Assembly: GCA_963811595.1 (NCBI GenBank)
Contig: CAWERW010000008.1
Location: 496,001 to 560,000 of the forward strand
Origin: DASQFQ01 sp963811595
GTDB taxonomy: Bacteria; Actinomycetota; Thermoleophilia; Solirubrobacterales; Solirubrobacteraceae
Direction: 5' to 3'
DNA: 64,000 nucleotides
Shown: piece after piece, positions 40,481-48,922 of the stretch
Numbering within the stretch: position 1 is the first letter of the stretch
Layout of the letters: each line of letters starts with the position of its first letter
Made by a program: the position numbers and the translations under genes
Notes under the pieces: generated by a model
What the model saw: the letters and a program-made list of their open reading frames with translations, nothing else
Told to the model about the DNA's origin: nothing
The model's database searches: none

Positions 40481-41779
40481 ATGAAAGCAACCCGTTTCGC
40501 CGCCGCGCTCACCTGCGCCGCGGCCCTGTTCGCCGGCTGCGGCGACGACAGCTCCGACAGCGGCAGTGGCGGCGGCGCCACGGAGGAGCAGAAGATCACC
40601 GGCGCGAAGGTCATCGACCCTGCGTCGATGGACGGCGCCAAGGGCGAGGTCTCGTTCTGCACCGGCAAGGACACGTCGGGCTCCAAGAGCGCGGGCATCA
40701 AGGCCTTCAACGCGGCCAACCCCGGCATCAAGGCGAAGATGATCGAGTTCCCGGAGTCGGCCGACGCGCAGCGCGAGCAGTTCGTGCAGCGCCAGGACGC
40801 CAAGTCCGCCGACTGCGACGTCTTCTACTCCGACGTGATCTGGACCGCCGAGTTCGCGCAGCAGAAGTGGCTCTATGACATGACGCCCTACGTCGAGAGC
40901 CGCAAGGACGAGTTCATCCCCTCCACGCTCGAGACGATCACCTACCAGGGCAAGAACTGGGGCGTCCCGCACAAGACCAACGCGGGCTTCCTCTACTACC
41001 GCACCGACCAGGTCGACGCGGCGCCGAAGACGTGGCAGGAGGTCTACGACATCGCGGCCAAGGAGGACGGGATCGCCTACCAGGGCGCGTCCTACGAGGG
41101 GCTGACGGTCAACTTCCTCGAGCTCGCGTTCGCGGCCGGCGGCAGCGTGCTGTCGGAGGACGGGACGAAGGCCACGGTCGACTCCCCCGAGAACCTGAAG
41201 GCGCTGAAGTTCATGGTCGACGGCCTCAAGAGCGGCGCGGCGCCGAAGGCGACCACCACCTACATGGAGGAGCCCGCTCGGCGCGCGTTCGAGTCCGGTC
41301 GCGCGACGGTCATGCGCAACTGGCCGTACTGCTACGCGCTCGCCCAGAAGGCCGACGCGACGAAGGGCAAGTTCGCGGTCGCCCCGCTGCCTGAGTTCGA
41401 GGGCGGCGGCAAGGCCGGCATCCTCGGCGGCGCCAACCTCGTCATCTCGACGTACTCGAAGAACCCGGGCGCGGCGCTCAAGTTCATCGACTACATGACC
41501 CATGAGGAGCGCCAGAGCGAGGACGTCGTGAAGTTCTCGGACGCGACCCCGCTCAAGAGCGTCTACGAGGACCCGGCGGTGCAGAAGGCGCAGCCGTTCT
41601 CCGGCGAGCTGCTGGCGGCGATCGAGCAGGCCAAGTCGCGGCCGGTCTCGCCGGTCTATCCGCAGATCTCCTCGGCGATCTACAAGAACGTCAACCAGGC
41701 GCTGTCGGGCGCGATGAGCCCCGAGGACGCGCTCAAGAAGGCGCAGACCGACATGGAGAACGCGCTCAAGACGTTCTGA
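40481..41779 (+). CDS. orphan ABC sugar-type substrate-binding lipoprotein
   Basis: A 432-residue family 1 extracellular solute-binding protein. The lipoprotein signal is MKATRFAAALTCAAALFAGC with Cys20 as the lipidated residue, then a Gly/Ser linker and a two-lobed binding protein (DVIWTAEFAQQKWLYDMTPY, KTNAGFLYYRTDQVDAAPKTW, GGANLVISTYSKNPGAALKF). It resembles trehalose/maltose-binding proteins. No permease or ATPase gene is adjacent, so its transporter must be elsewhere or it has another role. It lies nine bases behind the Rieske gene; a TGATG junction leads into the next gene. Confidence 0.85.
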   Translation: MKATRFAAALTCAAALFAGCGDDSSDSGSGGGATEEQKITGAKVIDPASMDGAKGEVSFCTGKDTSGSKSAGIKAFNAANPGIKAKMIEFPESADAQREQFVQRQDAKSADCDVFYSDVIWTAEFAQQKWLYDMTPYVESRKDEFIPSTLETITYQGKNWGVPHKTNAGFLYYRTDQVDAAPKTWQEVYDIAAKEDGIAYQGASYEGLTVNFLELAFAAGGSVLSEDGTKATVDSPENLKALKFMVDGLKSGAAPKATTTYMEEPARRAFESGRATVMRNWPYCYALAQKADATKGKFAVAPLPEFEGGGKAGILGGANLVISTYSKNPGAALKFIDYMTHEERQSEDVVKFSDATPLKSVYEDPAVQKAQPFSGELLAAIEQAKSRPVSPVYPQISSAIYKNVNQALSGAMSPEDALKKAQTDMENALKTF

Positions 41780-42279
41780 TGGCCGAGCTGGTGGTGCTCG
41801 AGCGCGAGGCCCGGCTGGGCTTCGCGTTCGAGGACCTCATGCGCTACCACGGGCCGGGCTCGCCGGGCGGGGTGGCGCACGCCTTCAAGGTGATGGAGCG
41901 TGCGCTGCCGCTGCTCTCCGACGGCCCGCCGCAGCGGCGCGAGATCGAGCTGGCGACGGCGTTCGGCGGCCCGGGGGCGCGCGACGCCTTCGAGCTCGTG
42001 ACGCGGGCGGTCACCGACGGGCGCTACCGCGTCGACGAGGCGCTCGCGCGGCCGGAGCGCGGGTGGACGCGCGAGCGCTTCGTGTTCCACCTCCGCTACC
42101 GCGGGCGGGAGGTCGTGCTGGGCGTGCGCGAGGGCTTCGTGAGCGAGGAGTTCCTCATGCTCGCCCGCACCACGGACCCGAGCGCCGACCAGACCGCGCG
42201 GCTCGACGCGCTCAAGCGCGACATGGCGCAGCGGATCATGGCGAGATCCGCCAAGGCCGTGTACGAGCAGCTAGCCTGA
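41779..42279 (+). CDS. FmdE-like protein lacking the usual cysteines (tentative)
   Basis: A 166-residue soluble protein. The segment FEDLMRYHGPGSPGGVAHAF (residues 17-36) followed by GPGARDAFELVTRAVTDGRY resembles the HGxxCPG and DA-x-x-x-x-TG parts of FmdE (formylmethanofuran dehydrogenase subunit E) proteins. The cysteine of HGHxCPG is Ser here and the later Cys is missing, so a metal site is doubtful. No zinc ribbon is present. The start ATG shares the stop of the binding-protein gene (TGATG). The relation to FmdE is a pattern match only; otherwise it is hypothetical. Confidence 0.5.
   Translation: MAELVVLEREARLGFAFEDLMRYHGPGSPGGVAHAFKVMERALPLLSDGPPQRREIELATAFGGPGARDAFELVTRAVTDGRYRVDEALARPERGWTRERFVFHLRYRGREVVLGVREGFVSEEFLMLARTTDPSADQTARLDALKRDMAQRIMARSAKAVYEQLA
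42272..42277 (+). promoter_or_regulatory. -10 hexamer of a leaderless promoter
   Basis: TAGCCT lies six bases before the ATG at 42284. It overlaps the end of the preceding gene, suggesting that the RTX-like gene also has its own promoter. Confidence 0.4.
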
Positions 42280-42283
42280 CGCG

Positions 42284-42829
42284 ATGCCCCGATACGCACT
42301 TCTCATCGTCCTCGCGGGTCTCCTCGTCGTCCCGGCGGCGCTCGCGAGCCACATCCCGGGCCAGCCGTGCTCCGACTGCGCCTCGCACGACTACTGGCCG
42401 ACCATCCGCGGCGAGATCCTCAAGGCCAATGACGGGCGCGACGCCCGCTTCGAGGGCGGTGACCGCTCGGACCAGCTGATGGGCCACCACGGCTCCGACG
42501 TGCTGATCGGCCGCGGCCGCGCCGATGTCCTGTGGGGCGACCACGACGGCGTCGGCCAGCCGACGAGCCAGCGCGACGTGATCCACGGCGACGGCGGCAA
42601 CGACTTCATCTACGGCTCCCACGGCCACAACACGATCTACGGCGGCGCGGGCAACGACGCGATCTCCGTCCACTACGGGCGCGGCATCGTCGACTGCGGG
42701 CCCGGGCGCGACATCTACCACGTGGCCCGCTCCCGCAGGAAGGGCTACCGCTTCCGCAACTGCGAGAAGGTCGACTACCGCTCCGAGAGCCAGCGCGGCG
42801 GGCGCGGGCTCAAGCCGCTGCGCGGTTGA
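42284..42829 (+). CDS. secreted RTX-type calcium-binding repeat protein
   Basis: A 181-residue exported protein. The signal peptide is MPRYALLIVLAGLLVVPAALA, then about 40 residues with a CSDC pair, then nonapeptide-like repeats (GGDRSDQLMGHHGSDVLIG, GDGGNDFIYGSHGHNTIYGG, GGAGNDAI) that form a calcium-binding parallel beta-roll. The basic C-terminal tail holds two more cysteines. No enzymatic domain is attached. The short length suggests a structural or binding role at the cell surface. The last 20 bases overlap the convergent peptidase gene. Confidence 0.75.
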   Translation: MPRYALLIVLAGLLVVPAALASHIPGQPCSDCASHDYWPTIRGEILKANDGRDARFEGGDRSDQLMGHHGSDVLIGRGRADVLWGDHDGVGQPTSQRDVIHGDGGNDFIYGSHGHNTIYGGAGNDAISVHYGRGIVDCGPGRDIYHVARSRRKGYRFRNCEKVDYRSESQRGGRGLKPLRG

Positions 42830-43841
42830 GCAGCTCGGGGCCGTCCGCCCCGAGGTGCACGAGGTTCTCGTAGCGGACGCCGAACGAGCCGGGCACGTAG
42901 ATGCCCGGCTCGACGCTGAACACGTGGCCGGCCTCGAGCGGCTTGGGGTTGCCCGGGCGCAGGTAGGGCTCCTCGTGGATCTCGAGCCCGACGCCGTGGC
43001 CGAGGCGGTGGATGAACGCGTCGCCGTAGCCGGCGGCGGCGATCACGTCGCGCGCGAGGCGGTCGGCCTCCTCGGCCGGTAGCCCCGGCTCCAGGCCGGC
43101 GATCACCGCGTCGTGGGCGGCCTGCACGATCGCGTAGGCCTCGGCGGCCTCGCCCTCGGCGCCGTGCACGCGCGTGATGTCGGAGTGATAGCCGCCGCTG
43201 ATGCAGCCGAAGTCGGTGAGGAACGGGCGCGTGACCGGCGCGTCGCCGGAGACGTGGTGCGGGAGCGCCGCGTGCGCGCCGGCGGCGACCACGTAGTCGT
43301 CGAACGGCCGCACGCCGCGGCTCAGGAAGCGCGCCTCGAGCTCGAGCGCCAGCCCGCGCTCGGTGCGGCCGCCGAGCTCGAGCCCGGCCACCCACGCCAT
43401 CGCCTCGTCGGCCTCGCGGCCGGCGGCCCGGAGCGCCTCGACCTCGTCGGGGGCCTTGCGCTCGCGCAGCCCGCTGAGGATGCCCGGGTCGAGCTCGAGC
43501 TCGACCTCCTCCCGGAGCGCGAACGCCACGCCGGTCGGCAGATCCGGCTCGACCAGCACCCGCCCGAACCCGTCGAGCGTGCGCGCGATCGCTGCCGCCG
43601 GCCCGTCGCCGTCCGACCACGCCGCGACGTCGCCGAGCGGCGCGAGCTCCTCGGCGAGCATCTCCGGCGAGATCACGCGCGGCTCGCCGTGCGCCGGGAT
43701 GACCAGCGCGGTCGGGCGCTCGAGCGCGATCGGCGCCAGGCCGGTGAGGTAGCGGAAGTCGACCGCCGGGTGCACCCACAGCGCGTCGGCGCCCGCGGCG
43801 GCCACCGCGTCGCGGATCGCGTCGAGGTGGCGGACCGTCAC
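42810..43841 (-). CDS. M24 family aminopeptidase (Xaa-Pro peptidase type)
   Basis: A 343-residue pita-bread-fold metallopeptidase. The N-terminal creatinase-like domain covers residues 1-125. The catalytic domain has metal ligands Asp in FLTDFGCISGGYHSDITR, His in RLGHGVGLEIHEEP, and Glu in FSVEPGIYV and VRYENLVH. The reaction would be removal of an N-terminal residue before Pro, or dipeptide cleavage. GTG 43841 overlaps the upstream stop (GTGA), joining it in one operon with the hydratase gene. Confidence 0.9.
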   Translation of the reverse strand: MTVRHLDAIRDAVAAAGADALWVHPAVDFRYLTGLAPIALERPTALVIPAHGEPRVISPEMLAEELAPLGDVAAWSDGDGPAAAIARTLDGFGRVLVEPDLPTGVAFALREEVELELDPGILSGLRERKAPDEVEALRAAGREADEAMAWVAGLELGGRTERGLALELEARFLSRGVRPFDDYVVAAGAHAALPHHVSGDAPVTRPFLTDFGCISGGYHSDITRVHGAEGEAAEAYAIVQAAHDAVIAGLEPGLPAEEADRLARDVIAAAGYGDAFIHRLGHGVGLEIHEEPYLRPGNPKPLEAGHVFSVEPGIYVPGSFGVRYENLVHLGADGPELLNRAAA

Positions 43842-44494
43842 TCGAAGGAGACGGCGAGCGTGCCCAGCGGGGCGAGGCGGACCTCGACCGCGTCGCCGGG
43901 CGCGATCTCGAGCGCCGGGACGATCGAGCCGCAGATCACCATCTGCCCGCGCTCGAGCTCCACGCCGGCCGCCTTCAACGTCTTGGCGACGTGCTTGACG
44001 AGGCCGTCGAGCTCGCCCGTCGCCTCGGTGACGTCATCGCTGGCGGCGACCTCCTCGCCGTTGACGGACACGCGCAGCGAGACGTCGTCCGTGGTCGCGC
44101 CCTCGGTGACCGGGCCGATCAGCACGTGGCGCTGGAAGATGTTGCGCTCGAGGATCTCGCCGGGGTCGCCGACGCTCGGGTCGAGGTCGATCAGCTCGAT
44201 CGCCGCGCCGATCGCGGTGATCTCCCCCTTCTCCCCCGCGCGCGCCACGATCTCGGGCTCGAGCCGCGGGTTGCCCCAGTTCGAGATGTCGACGATCGCG
44301 CCCGACTCGAGGCGCGCGTCGTCGAGCAGGTAGCCGACGAGCGGCGCGTCGATGCCGAGCTTCTTCATCGCGGCCTCGGTGCCGAAGCCGAGCTTCCAGC
44401 CCAGCCCGAGCTCGTCGCGGCCCATGCTGCGCCGGCGCTCGCCGAGCTGCGCCTTCATCCCCCGCTCGATGCGCTCGTCTCCCACGGGCGGCAT
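43838..44494 (-). CDS. 2-keto-4-pentenoate hydratase / fumarylacetoacetase-like protein
   Basis: A 218-residue FAH-fold protein. It begins MPPVGDERIERGMKAQLGER, has GWKLGFGTEAAMKKLGI, an acidic metal-binding pair in LEPEIVARAG, FQRHVLIGP, and a C-terminal core with LERGQMVICGSIVPALEIAPGD. This is the hydratase/decarboxylase branch (MhpD/XylJ-like) that adds water to or cleaves 2-oxo acids from aromatic degradation. Two adjacent ATGs, 44494 and 44497, are possible. Its start region faces the divergent MFS gene start, with almost no intervening DNA. Confidence 0.78.
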   Translation of the reverse strand: MPPVGDERIERGMKAQLGERRRSMGRDELGLGWKLGFGTEAAMKKLGIDAPLVGYLLDDARLESGAIVDISNWGNPRLEPEIVARAGEKGEITAIGAAIELIDLDPSVGDPGEILERNIFQRHVLIGPVTEGATTDDVSLRVSVNGEEVAASDDVTEATGELDGLVKHVAKTLKAAGVELERGQMVICGSIVPALEIAPGDAVEVRLAPLGTLAVSFE

Positions 44495-44495
44495 C

Positions 44496-45713
44496 ATGCC
44501 AGCAGTGCCAGTACGCCGCTCCGTCACCCTCGTCGTCGTCGCCGGCTGCCTGATCGCCTGCATCGGCTTCGGGGTGCGGACGAGCATGGGCCTGTTCACC
44601 GAGCCGCTGTCGGTGTTCCGGGGCTGGGATCGCGAGACGTTCGCGCTCGCGATGGCGATCCAGAACCTGCTGTGGGGCCTCGGCCAGCCGTTCGCCGGCG
44701 CGATCGCCGACCGCTATGGCGCGGGCCGCGTCCTCGCCGCCGGCGGCGCGGTCTACACGCTCGGCGTGCTGCTGATGGCGCTGAGCACGAGCGGCACGGC
44801 GCTCGCGGTCACCGGCGGCCTGCTGGTCGGGCTCGGCCTCTCCGGCGGCTCGTTCACGATCGTGCTGGCCGCCTTCGCGCGCCTCGTGCCACCCGACCGC
44901 CGCTCGTGGGCGCTGGGCCTCGGGACGGCCGCCGGCTCGCTCGGCCAGTTCCTGTTCGCGCCGATCGGGCAGGCGTTCATCGGCTCCTACGGCCCGGTGA
45001 CCGCGCTCCTGCTGCTGTCGATCTTCGTCGCGCTCGTGCCGCTGCTCGCCACCGCGCTCACCGGCCGCGGCTCGGAGGAGGAGCGCGACGCCGAGCCCGA
45101 GGTCTCCACGCGCGACGCGATCCGGGGCGCGATCGCCCACCCGAGCTACGTGCTGCTGACCTGCGGGTTCTTCGTCTGCGGCTTCCACATCGCGTTCATC
45201 AGCACCCACCTGCCGCCCTATCTCACCGACCTCGGGTTCAGCGCCGCCCTCGCCGCCTGGTCGCTGGCGCTGATCGGGCTGTTCAACGTGATCGGCGCCT
45301 ACTCGGCCGGCGTGATCGGCGGGATCCACAGCAAGCGGCTGCTGCTCAGCGGGATCTACTTCGCGCGCGCGGTCGTGTTCGCGCTGTTCCTGATCGTGCC
45401 CACGACGCCGTTCGTCGTGCTCGTGTTCGCCGCCGCGATCGGGCTGCTGTGGCTGTCGACCGTGCCGCCGACGTCGGGCCTGATCGCGGTGATGTTCGGC
45501 ACCCGGCACGTGGGGATGCTGTTCGGCTTCGTGTTCCTCTCCCACCAGATCGGCGCGTTCGCCGGCGTGTGGCTCGGCGGCGCGGTGTACGAGGCCACCG
45601 GCGCCTACGAGCTGATGTGGTGGCTGTCGATCGCGCTCGGCCTCGCGGCGGCGATCGTCCACCTCCCGATCAGCGAGCGGCGCGCCCCGCAGTGGGCGCC
45701 GAGCCCGGCATGA
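44496..45713 (+). CDS. MFS transporter (OFA/oxalate-formate-type)
   Basis: A 405-residue protein with 12 predicted helices. It has the first-helix GFGVRTSMGLFTEPLSVFRG, GLGQPFAGAIADRYGAGRVL, RSWALGLGTAAGSLGQFLF, and a C-terminal HQIGAFAGVWLGGAVYEATG typical of OFA/MCT-like permeases. It is likely to move organic acids, and the divergent hydratase/peptidase operon suggests uptake of a related metabolite. ATG 44496 overlaps the hydratase start region, so the two genes must have closely overlapping promoters or leaderless starts. It is coupled to a 43-residue ORF by ATGA. Confidence 0.85.
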   Translation: MPAVPVRRSVTLVVVAGCLIACIGFGVRTSMGLFTEPLSVFRGWDRETFALAMAIQNLLWGLGQPFAGAIADRYGAGRVLAAGGAVYTLGVLLMALSTSGTALAVTGGLLVGLGLSGGSFTIVLAAFARLVPPDRRSWALGLGTAAGSLGQFLFAPIGQAFIGSYGPVTALLLLSIFVALVPLLATALTGRGSEEERDAEPEVSTRDAIRGAIAHPSYVLLTCGFFVCGFHIAFISTHLPPYLTDLGFSAALAAWSLALIGLFNVIGAYSAGVIGGIHSKRLLLSGIYFARAVVFALFLIVPTTPFVVLVFAAAIGLLWLSTVPPTSGLIAVMFGTRHVGMLFGFVFLSHQIGAFAGVWLGGAVYEATGAYELMWWLSIALGLAAAIVHLPISERRAPQWAPSPA

Positions 45714-45841
45714 GGCTGCGCCACCACGTCGCGATCGTGCTGGTGCTCGGCGTGCTCGCCGGGGGCGGCGCGCTGTACCAGGGCGCCGCCGCCCAGGAGT
45801 CGCCGAACGGCGGCTTCCGCATGGTCTGCCCGCTCCATTGA
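45710..45841 (+). CDS. 43-residue exported microprotein coupled to an MFS gene
   Basis: MRLRHHVAIVLVLGVLAGGG starts a short hydrophobic signal-like helix, followed by AQESPNGGFRMVCPLH. ATG 45710 overlaps the stop of the transporter (ATGA), which argues for real translation. It could be a single-pass accessory of the transporter or a small exported peptide. No family is recognised. Confidence 0.5.
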   Translation: MRLRHHVAIVLVLGVLAGGGALYQGAAAQESPNGGFRMVCPLH

Positions 45842-45848
45842 ACGGTGT

Positions 45849-45866
45849 CGTTCGCGGTGGCGAACG
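45849..45866. promoter_or_regulatory. inverted repeat upstream of the GH3 gene
   Basis: CGTTCGC and GCGAACG are perfect seven-base arms around GGTG, 37 bases before the ATG at 45904. Its size and position suit an operator for a sugar-responsive repressor (LacI type), but no such regulator is in the window. Confidence 0.4.
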
Positions 45867-45903
45867 GGTACCGCGTGCCTGTCGAACCGGGAGGAGAACC
45901 CGA

Positions 45904-48177
45904 ATGAGGGGCAAGATCGTTTCCGCGCTGGTGGCCGTGGGCCTGAGCGCGGCGGTGGTGGCAGGTGGCGTCGTGGCCGCGACGCAGTCGAGCGACGAGG
46001 CGGCGCTGCAGCCGGCGCGCGGCTCCGCGAGCCACAACGTCGAGCAGCGCGTCGAGAAGCTGCTGCGCAGGATGACGACGGAGGAGAAGCTGGACCAGAT
46101 CCAGCTGCTCGCGGACAACCAGGTGACGGACGCGGACGCGAAGAAGCCGGTCGGCGGCGTGTTCAGCCTCACCGACGCGAAGCGGATCAACGAGCTCCAG
46201 CGCATCGCCGTCGAGGACTCGCGCCTGGGCATCCCGATCCTGTTCGCCTTCGACACGATCCACGGCTTCCGGACGATCTTCCCGATCCCGCTCGGCGCCG
46301 CGAGCTCGTTCGATCCCGGCGTCGCCGCGGCCGACCACAGGATCGGCGCGCGCGAGTCCGCCGCGGTCGGCCTGAAGCAGATCTACAGCCCGATGGTCGA
46401 CGTCTCGCACGAGCCGCGCTGGGGCCGGATCGCCGAGGCCGGCGGCGAGGACCCCTACCTCAACTCCGTGTTCGCCGCCGCGCGCGTGAAGGCCGCGCAG
46501 GGCGACAACTACGCCAAGCCCGGCAAGGTCGTGACGAGCGTCAAGCACTACGCCGCGTACGGCGAGCCCGAGGGCGGGCGCGACTACAACACGACCGACA
46601 TGTCGGAGCGGCGGCTGCACGACCTCTACCTGCCGCCGTTCAAGGCGGCGGTCGACGCGGGGTCGGACACCGCGATGTGCTCGTTCAACTCGATCAACGG
46701 CGAGGCCGGCTGCGCGAGCAAGCGGCTCGAGACCGACCTGCTCAAGAAGCAGTGGGGCTTCGACGGCTTCATCGAGAGCGACTACACCGCGGTCGACGAG
46801 CTGCTCCGCCACGGCGTGGCGGCCACCGGCGCCGACGCCGCGGCGCTCTCGCTCAACGCCGGCACCGACCAGGAGATGGTCTCGAGGCACATCCGCGACA
46901 ACGGCGTGCAGCTGCTCAGGGACGGGCGCATCTCGAAGGCCCGGGTCGATGACGCCGTGCGCCGCATCCTGCGCATCAAGTTCCGCGCCGGGCTGTTCGA
47001 CAACCCCTACGTCGACGTCAGCAAGGCGGAGTCGGCGCAGCTGCGCCCGGATGCCGTGGAGGAGGCGCGCAAGGCCGCCGGCCGCTCGATGGTGCTGCTC
47101 AAGAACGAGGGCGGCACGCTGCCGCTGGCAAAGGGCAAGAAGGTCGCCGTGATCGGCCCGCTGGGGGATGACCCGCACGCGATGCTCGGCCCGTGGTGGG
47201 GCCGCGGCGACCCGAACGACGCGGTCAGCGTGTTCAAGGGCATCCAGGCCCAGAACCCGCAGACCACGTTCACCGAGGGCTGCAAGATGGAGCACCTCGA
47301 GCCGCCGAACGTCACGCCGGCGGGCGAGTGCGGCTCCGAGGCCGGCTTCCCGGCGGCGGTCGCGGCGGCCACGGCGGCCGACCAGATCGTGCTCGCGCTC
47401 GGCGAGTCGCGCGAGCAGAGCGGCGAGGCCGCCTCGCGCAGCGAGATCGACCTGCCCGGCAAGCAGGAGGAGCTGCTGCGCCAGGTCAAGGCGGCCGCGG
47501 GCACCAAGCCGGTCGCGGTCGTGCTGTTCAACGGCCGCCCGCTCGCGCTCGAGAACATGGTCGCCGACGCGCCGGCGATCCTCGAGGCGTGGTTCCCCGG
47601 CGTCCAGGCCGGTAACGCGGTCGCCGACGTCGTGTTCGGCGACGTCAACCCGGGCGGCAAGCTGCCCGTGTCGTTCCCGCGCCGCGTCGGCCAGGTGCCG
47701 ATCTACTACAACCACGAGCCGACCGGCCGGCCCTGCGACGCGAGCTCGAAGTACAACTCGCGCTACCGCGACATCGACAGCTGCGAGCCGCAGTACCCGT
47801 TCGGGTTCGGGCTCAGCTACAGCAAGTTCGAGGTCTCGAACCTGCGCCTGAGCTCGTCGCGCATGTCACGCAACGGGAGCGTGCGCGCGTCGGTCGACGT
47901 GCGCCACGTGTCCGGGCCCGAGGGCGACGAGGTCGTGCAGCTCTACATCCGCGACCCCGTGGCGAGCCTCTCGCAGCCGGTGCGGCGACTGCGCGGCTTC
48001 GAGCGCGTGACGCTCTCGCCGGGCCAGAAGCGGACGGTGACGTTCACGCTCGACAAGAGTGACGTCGGCTTCCACGACAACAGCGGGCGCTACATCGTCG
48101 AGCCGGGCGAGATCCAGGTCTACGCCGGCAACAGCTCGAAGGGGGAGCTCACGCAGAAGTTCACGGTGACGGGCTAG
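45904..48177 (+). CDS. bglX: exported glycoside hydrolase family 3 beta-glucosidase
   Basis: A 757-residue GH3 enzyme with an export signal (MRGKIVSALVAVGLSAAVVA) and GGAGG before the start. The catalytic (beta/alpha) barrel has PILFAFDTIHGFRTIFP, SPMVDVSHEPRWGR, the KHYAAYG substrate loop, and nucleophile Asp293 in GFIESDYTAVDEL. The second domain follows from about residue 385 (AAGRSMVLLKNEGGTLPLAK), and a fibronectin-III-like domain ends the protein (VRRLRGFERVTLSPGQK). It is BglX-like and hydrolyses beta-glucosides or gluco-oligosaccharides outside the membrane. The 3' end overlaps the convergent methyltransferase gene by 17 bases. Confidence 0.93.
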   Translation: MRGKIVSALVAVGLSAAVVAGGVVAATQSSDEAALQPARGSASHNVEQRVEKLLRRMTTEEKLDQIQLLADNQVTDADAKKPVGGVFSLTDAKRINELQRIAVEDSRLGIPILFAFDTIHGFRTIFPIPLGAASSFDPGVAAADHRIGARESAAVGLKQIYSPMVDVSHEPRWGRIAEAGGEDPYLNSVFAAARVKAAQGDNYAKPGKVVTSVKHYAAYGEPEGGRDYNTTDMSERRLHDLYLPPFKAAVDAGSDTAMCSFNSINGEAGCASKRLETDLLKKQWGFDGFIESDYTAVDELLRHGVAATGADAAALSLNAGTDQEMVSRHIRDNGVQLLRDGRISKARVDDAVRRILRIKFRAGLFDNPYVDVSKAESAQLRPDAVEEARKAAGRSMVLLKNEGGTLPLAKGKKVAVIGPLGDDPHAMLGPWWGRGDPNDAVSVFKGIQAQNPQTTFTEGCKMEHLEPPNVTPAGECGSEAGFPAAVAAATAADQIVLALGESREQSGEAASRSEIDLPGKQEELLRQVKAAAGTKPVAVVLFNGRPLALENMVADAPAILEAWFPGVQAGNAVADVVFGDVNPGGKLPVSFPRRVGQVPIYYNHEPTGRPCDASSKYNSRYRDIDSCEPQYPFGFGLSYSKFEVSNLRLSSSRMSRNGSVRASVDVRHVSGPEGDEVVQLYIRDPVASLSQPVRRLRGFERVTLSPGQKRTVTFTLDKSDVGFHDNSGRYIVEPGEIQVYAGNSSKGELTQKFTVTG

Positions 48178-48922
48178 CCGCCACCGCCACGAGGCGGGTG
48201 TCCGGGCCGAACGGGGTTCCGTCGAGGTCGCCGTAGCAGCGCACCTCGGCGAACCCCGCGCGGGCGAGCATCGCGGTCAGCTCGGTCGCGGCGTAGACCC
48301 GCACCGTGAACGAGCGCGACTCGCGCCCGCCGCCGCCGTCGATCAGCGTCTGCGTCGTCTGCGCGACGCCGGCGGCGGCGTCGAAGGTGCGCTGCTCGAG
48401 CAGCAGCCGCCCCTCCCCCAGCAGCCGCCAGTCCTGCTCGCGGAACCGGAGGACGAGCTGGTCGCGGTGCAGCAGCTCGACGACGAGCCGGCCGCCCGGG
48501 CGCAGCACGCGCCGGATCTCGGCCAGCACCTTCGTGTCCTCCTCGTCGCCGAGGTAGCCGAGCGAGGTGAAGAGGTTGAGGGCGGCGTCGAAGCTCGCGT
48601 CGGCGAACGGCAGCGAGCGGTAGTCGGCGCTGGCGAGCTTGGGCCAGCGCGCGCCGCCCGCGCGCCGCCGTGCCTCCTCGAGCAGCGCGGCCGAGCGGTC
48701 GACGCCGGTGACGCGGTAGCCGGCGGCGGCCAGCGGCACCGCGTGGCGGCCGAAGCCGCACGGCACGTCGAGCAGCTCGCCGCCGTCGGGGCAGCCCGCG
48801 AGCCGCGCCGCCGCGAGCGCTTGCGCCTCGGCCTCGCCCGCGCTCTCGTCCGCCGCGTACGCGCGCAGGTAGAAGTCGCTGAAGAACGCGTCGAAGGTCT
48901 CGGTGGTGCTGGGCCCCTCCAC
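48161..48922 (-). CDS. class I SAM-dependent methyltransferase
   Basis: A 253-residue enzyme beginning VEGPSTTETFDAFFSDFYLR. It has motif I LLDVPCGFGRHAVPLA, GVDRSAALLEEARRR at the acidic end of strand 2, SFDAALNLFTSLGYLG in place of motif IV, and LRPGGRLVVELLHRD. The Pro/Phe in motif I and the FTSLGY loop recall a small-molecule methyltransferase subgroup, but the substrate is unknown. GTG 48922 sits in TAGTG with the stop of the upstream BNR gene, so they are co-translated. Confidence 0.82.
   Translation of the reverse strand: MEGPSTTETFDAFFSDFYLRAYAADESAGEAEAQALAAARLAGCPDGGELLDVPCGFGRHAVPLAAAGYRVTGVDRSAALLEEARRRAGGARWPKLASADYRSLPFADASFDAALNLFTSLGYLGDEEDTKVLAEIRRVLRPGGRLVVELLHRDQLVLRFREQDWRLLGEGRLLLEQRTFDAAAGVAQTTQTLIDGGGGRESRSFTVRVYAATELTAMLARAGFAEVRCYGDLDGTPFGPDTRLVAVAASPSP

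Noticed and set aside
40481..41779. Complete sugar ABC transporter operon
   Set aside because: Only the binding lipoprotein is present. The next gene is a soluble protein and no permease or ATPase follows, so it was not called a transporter operon.
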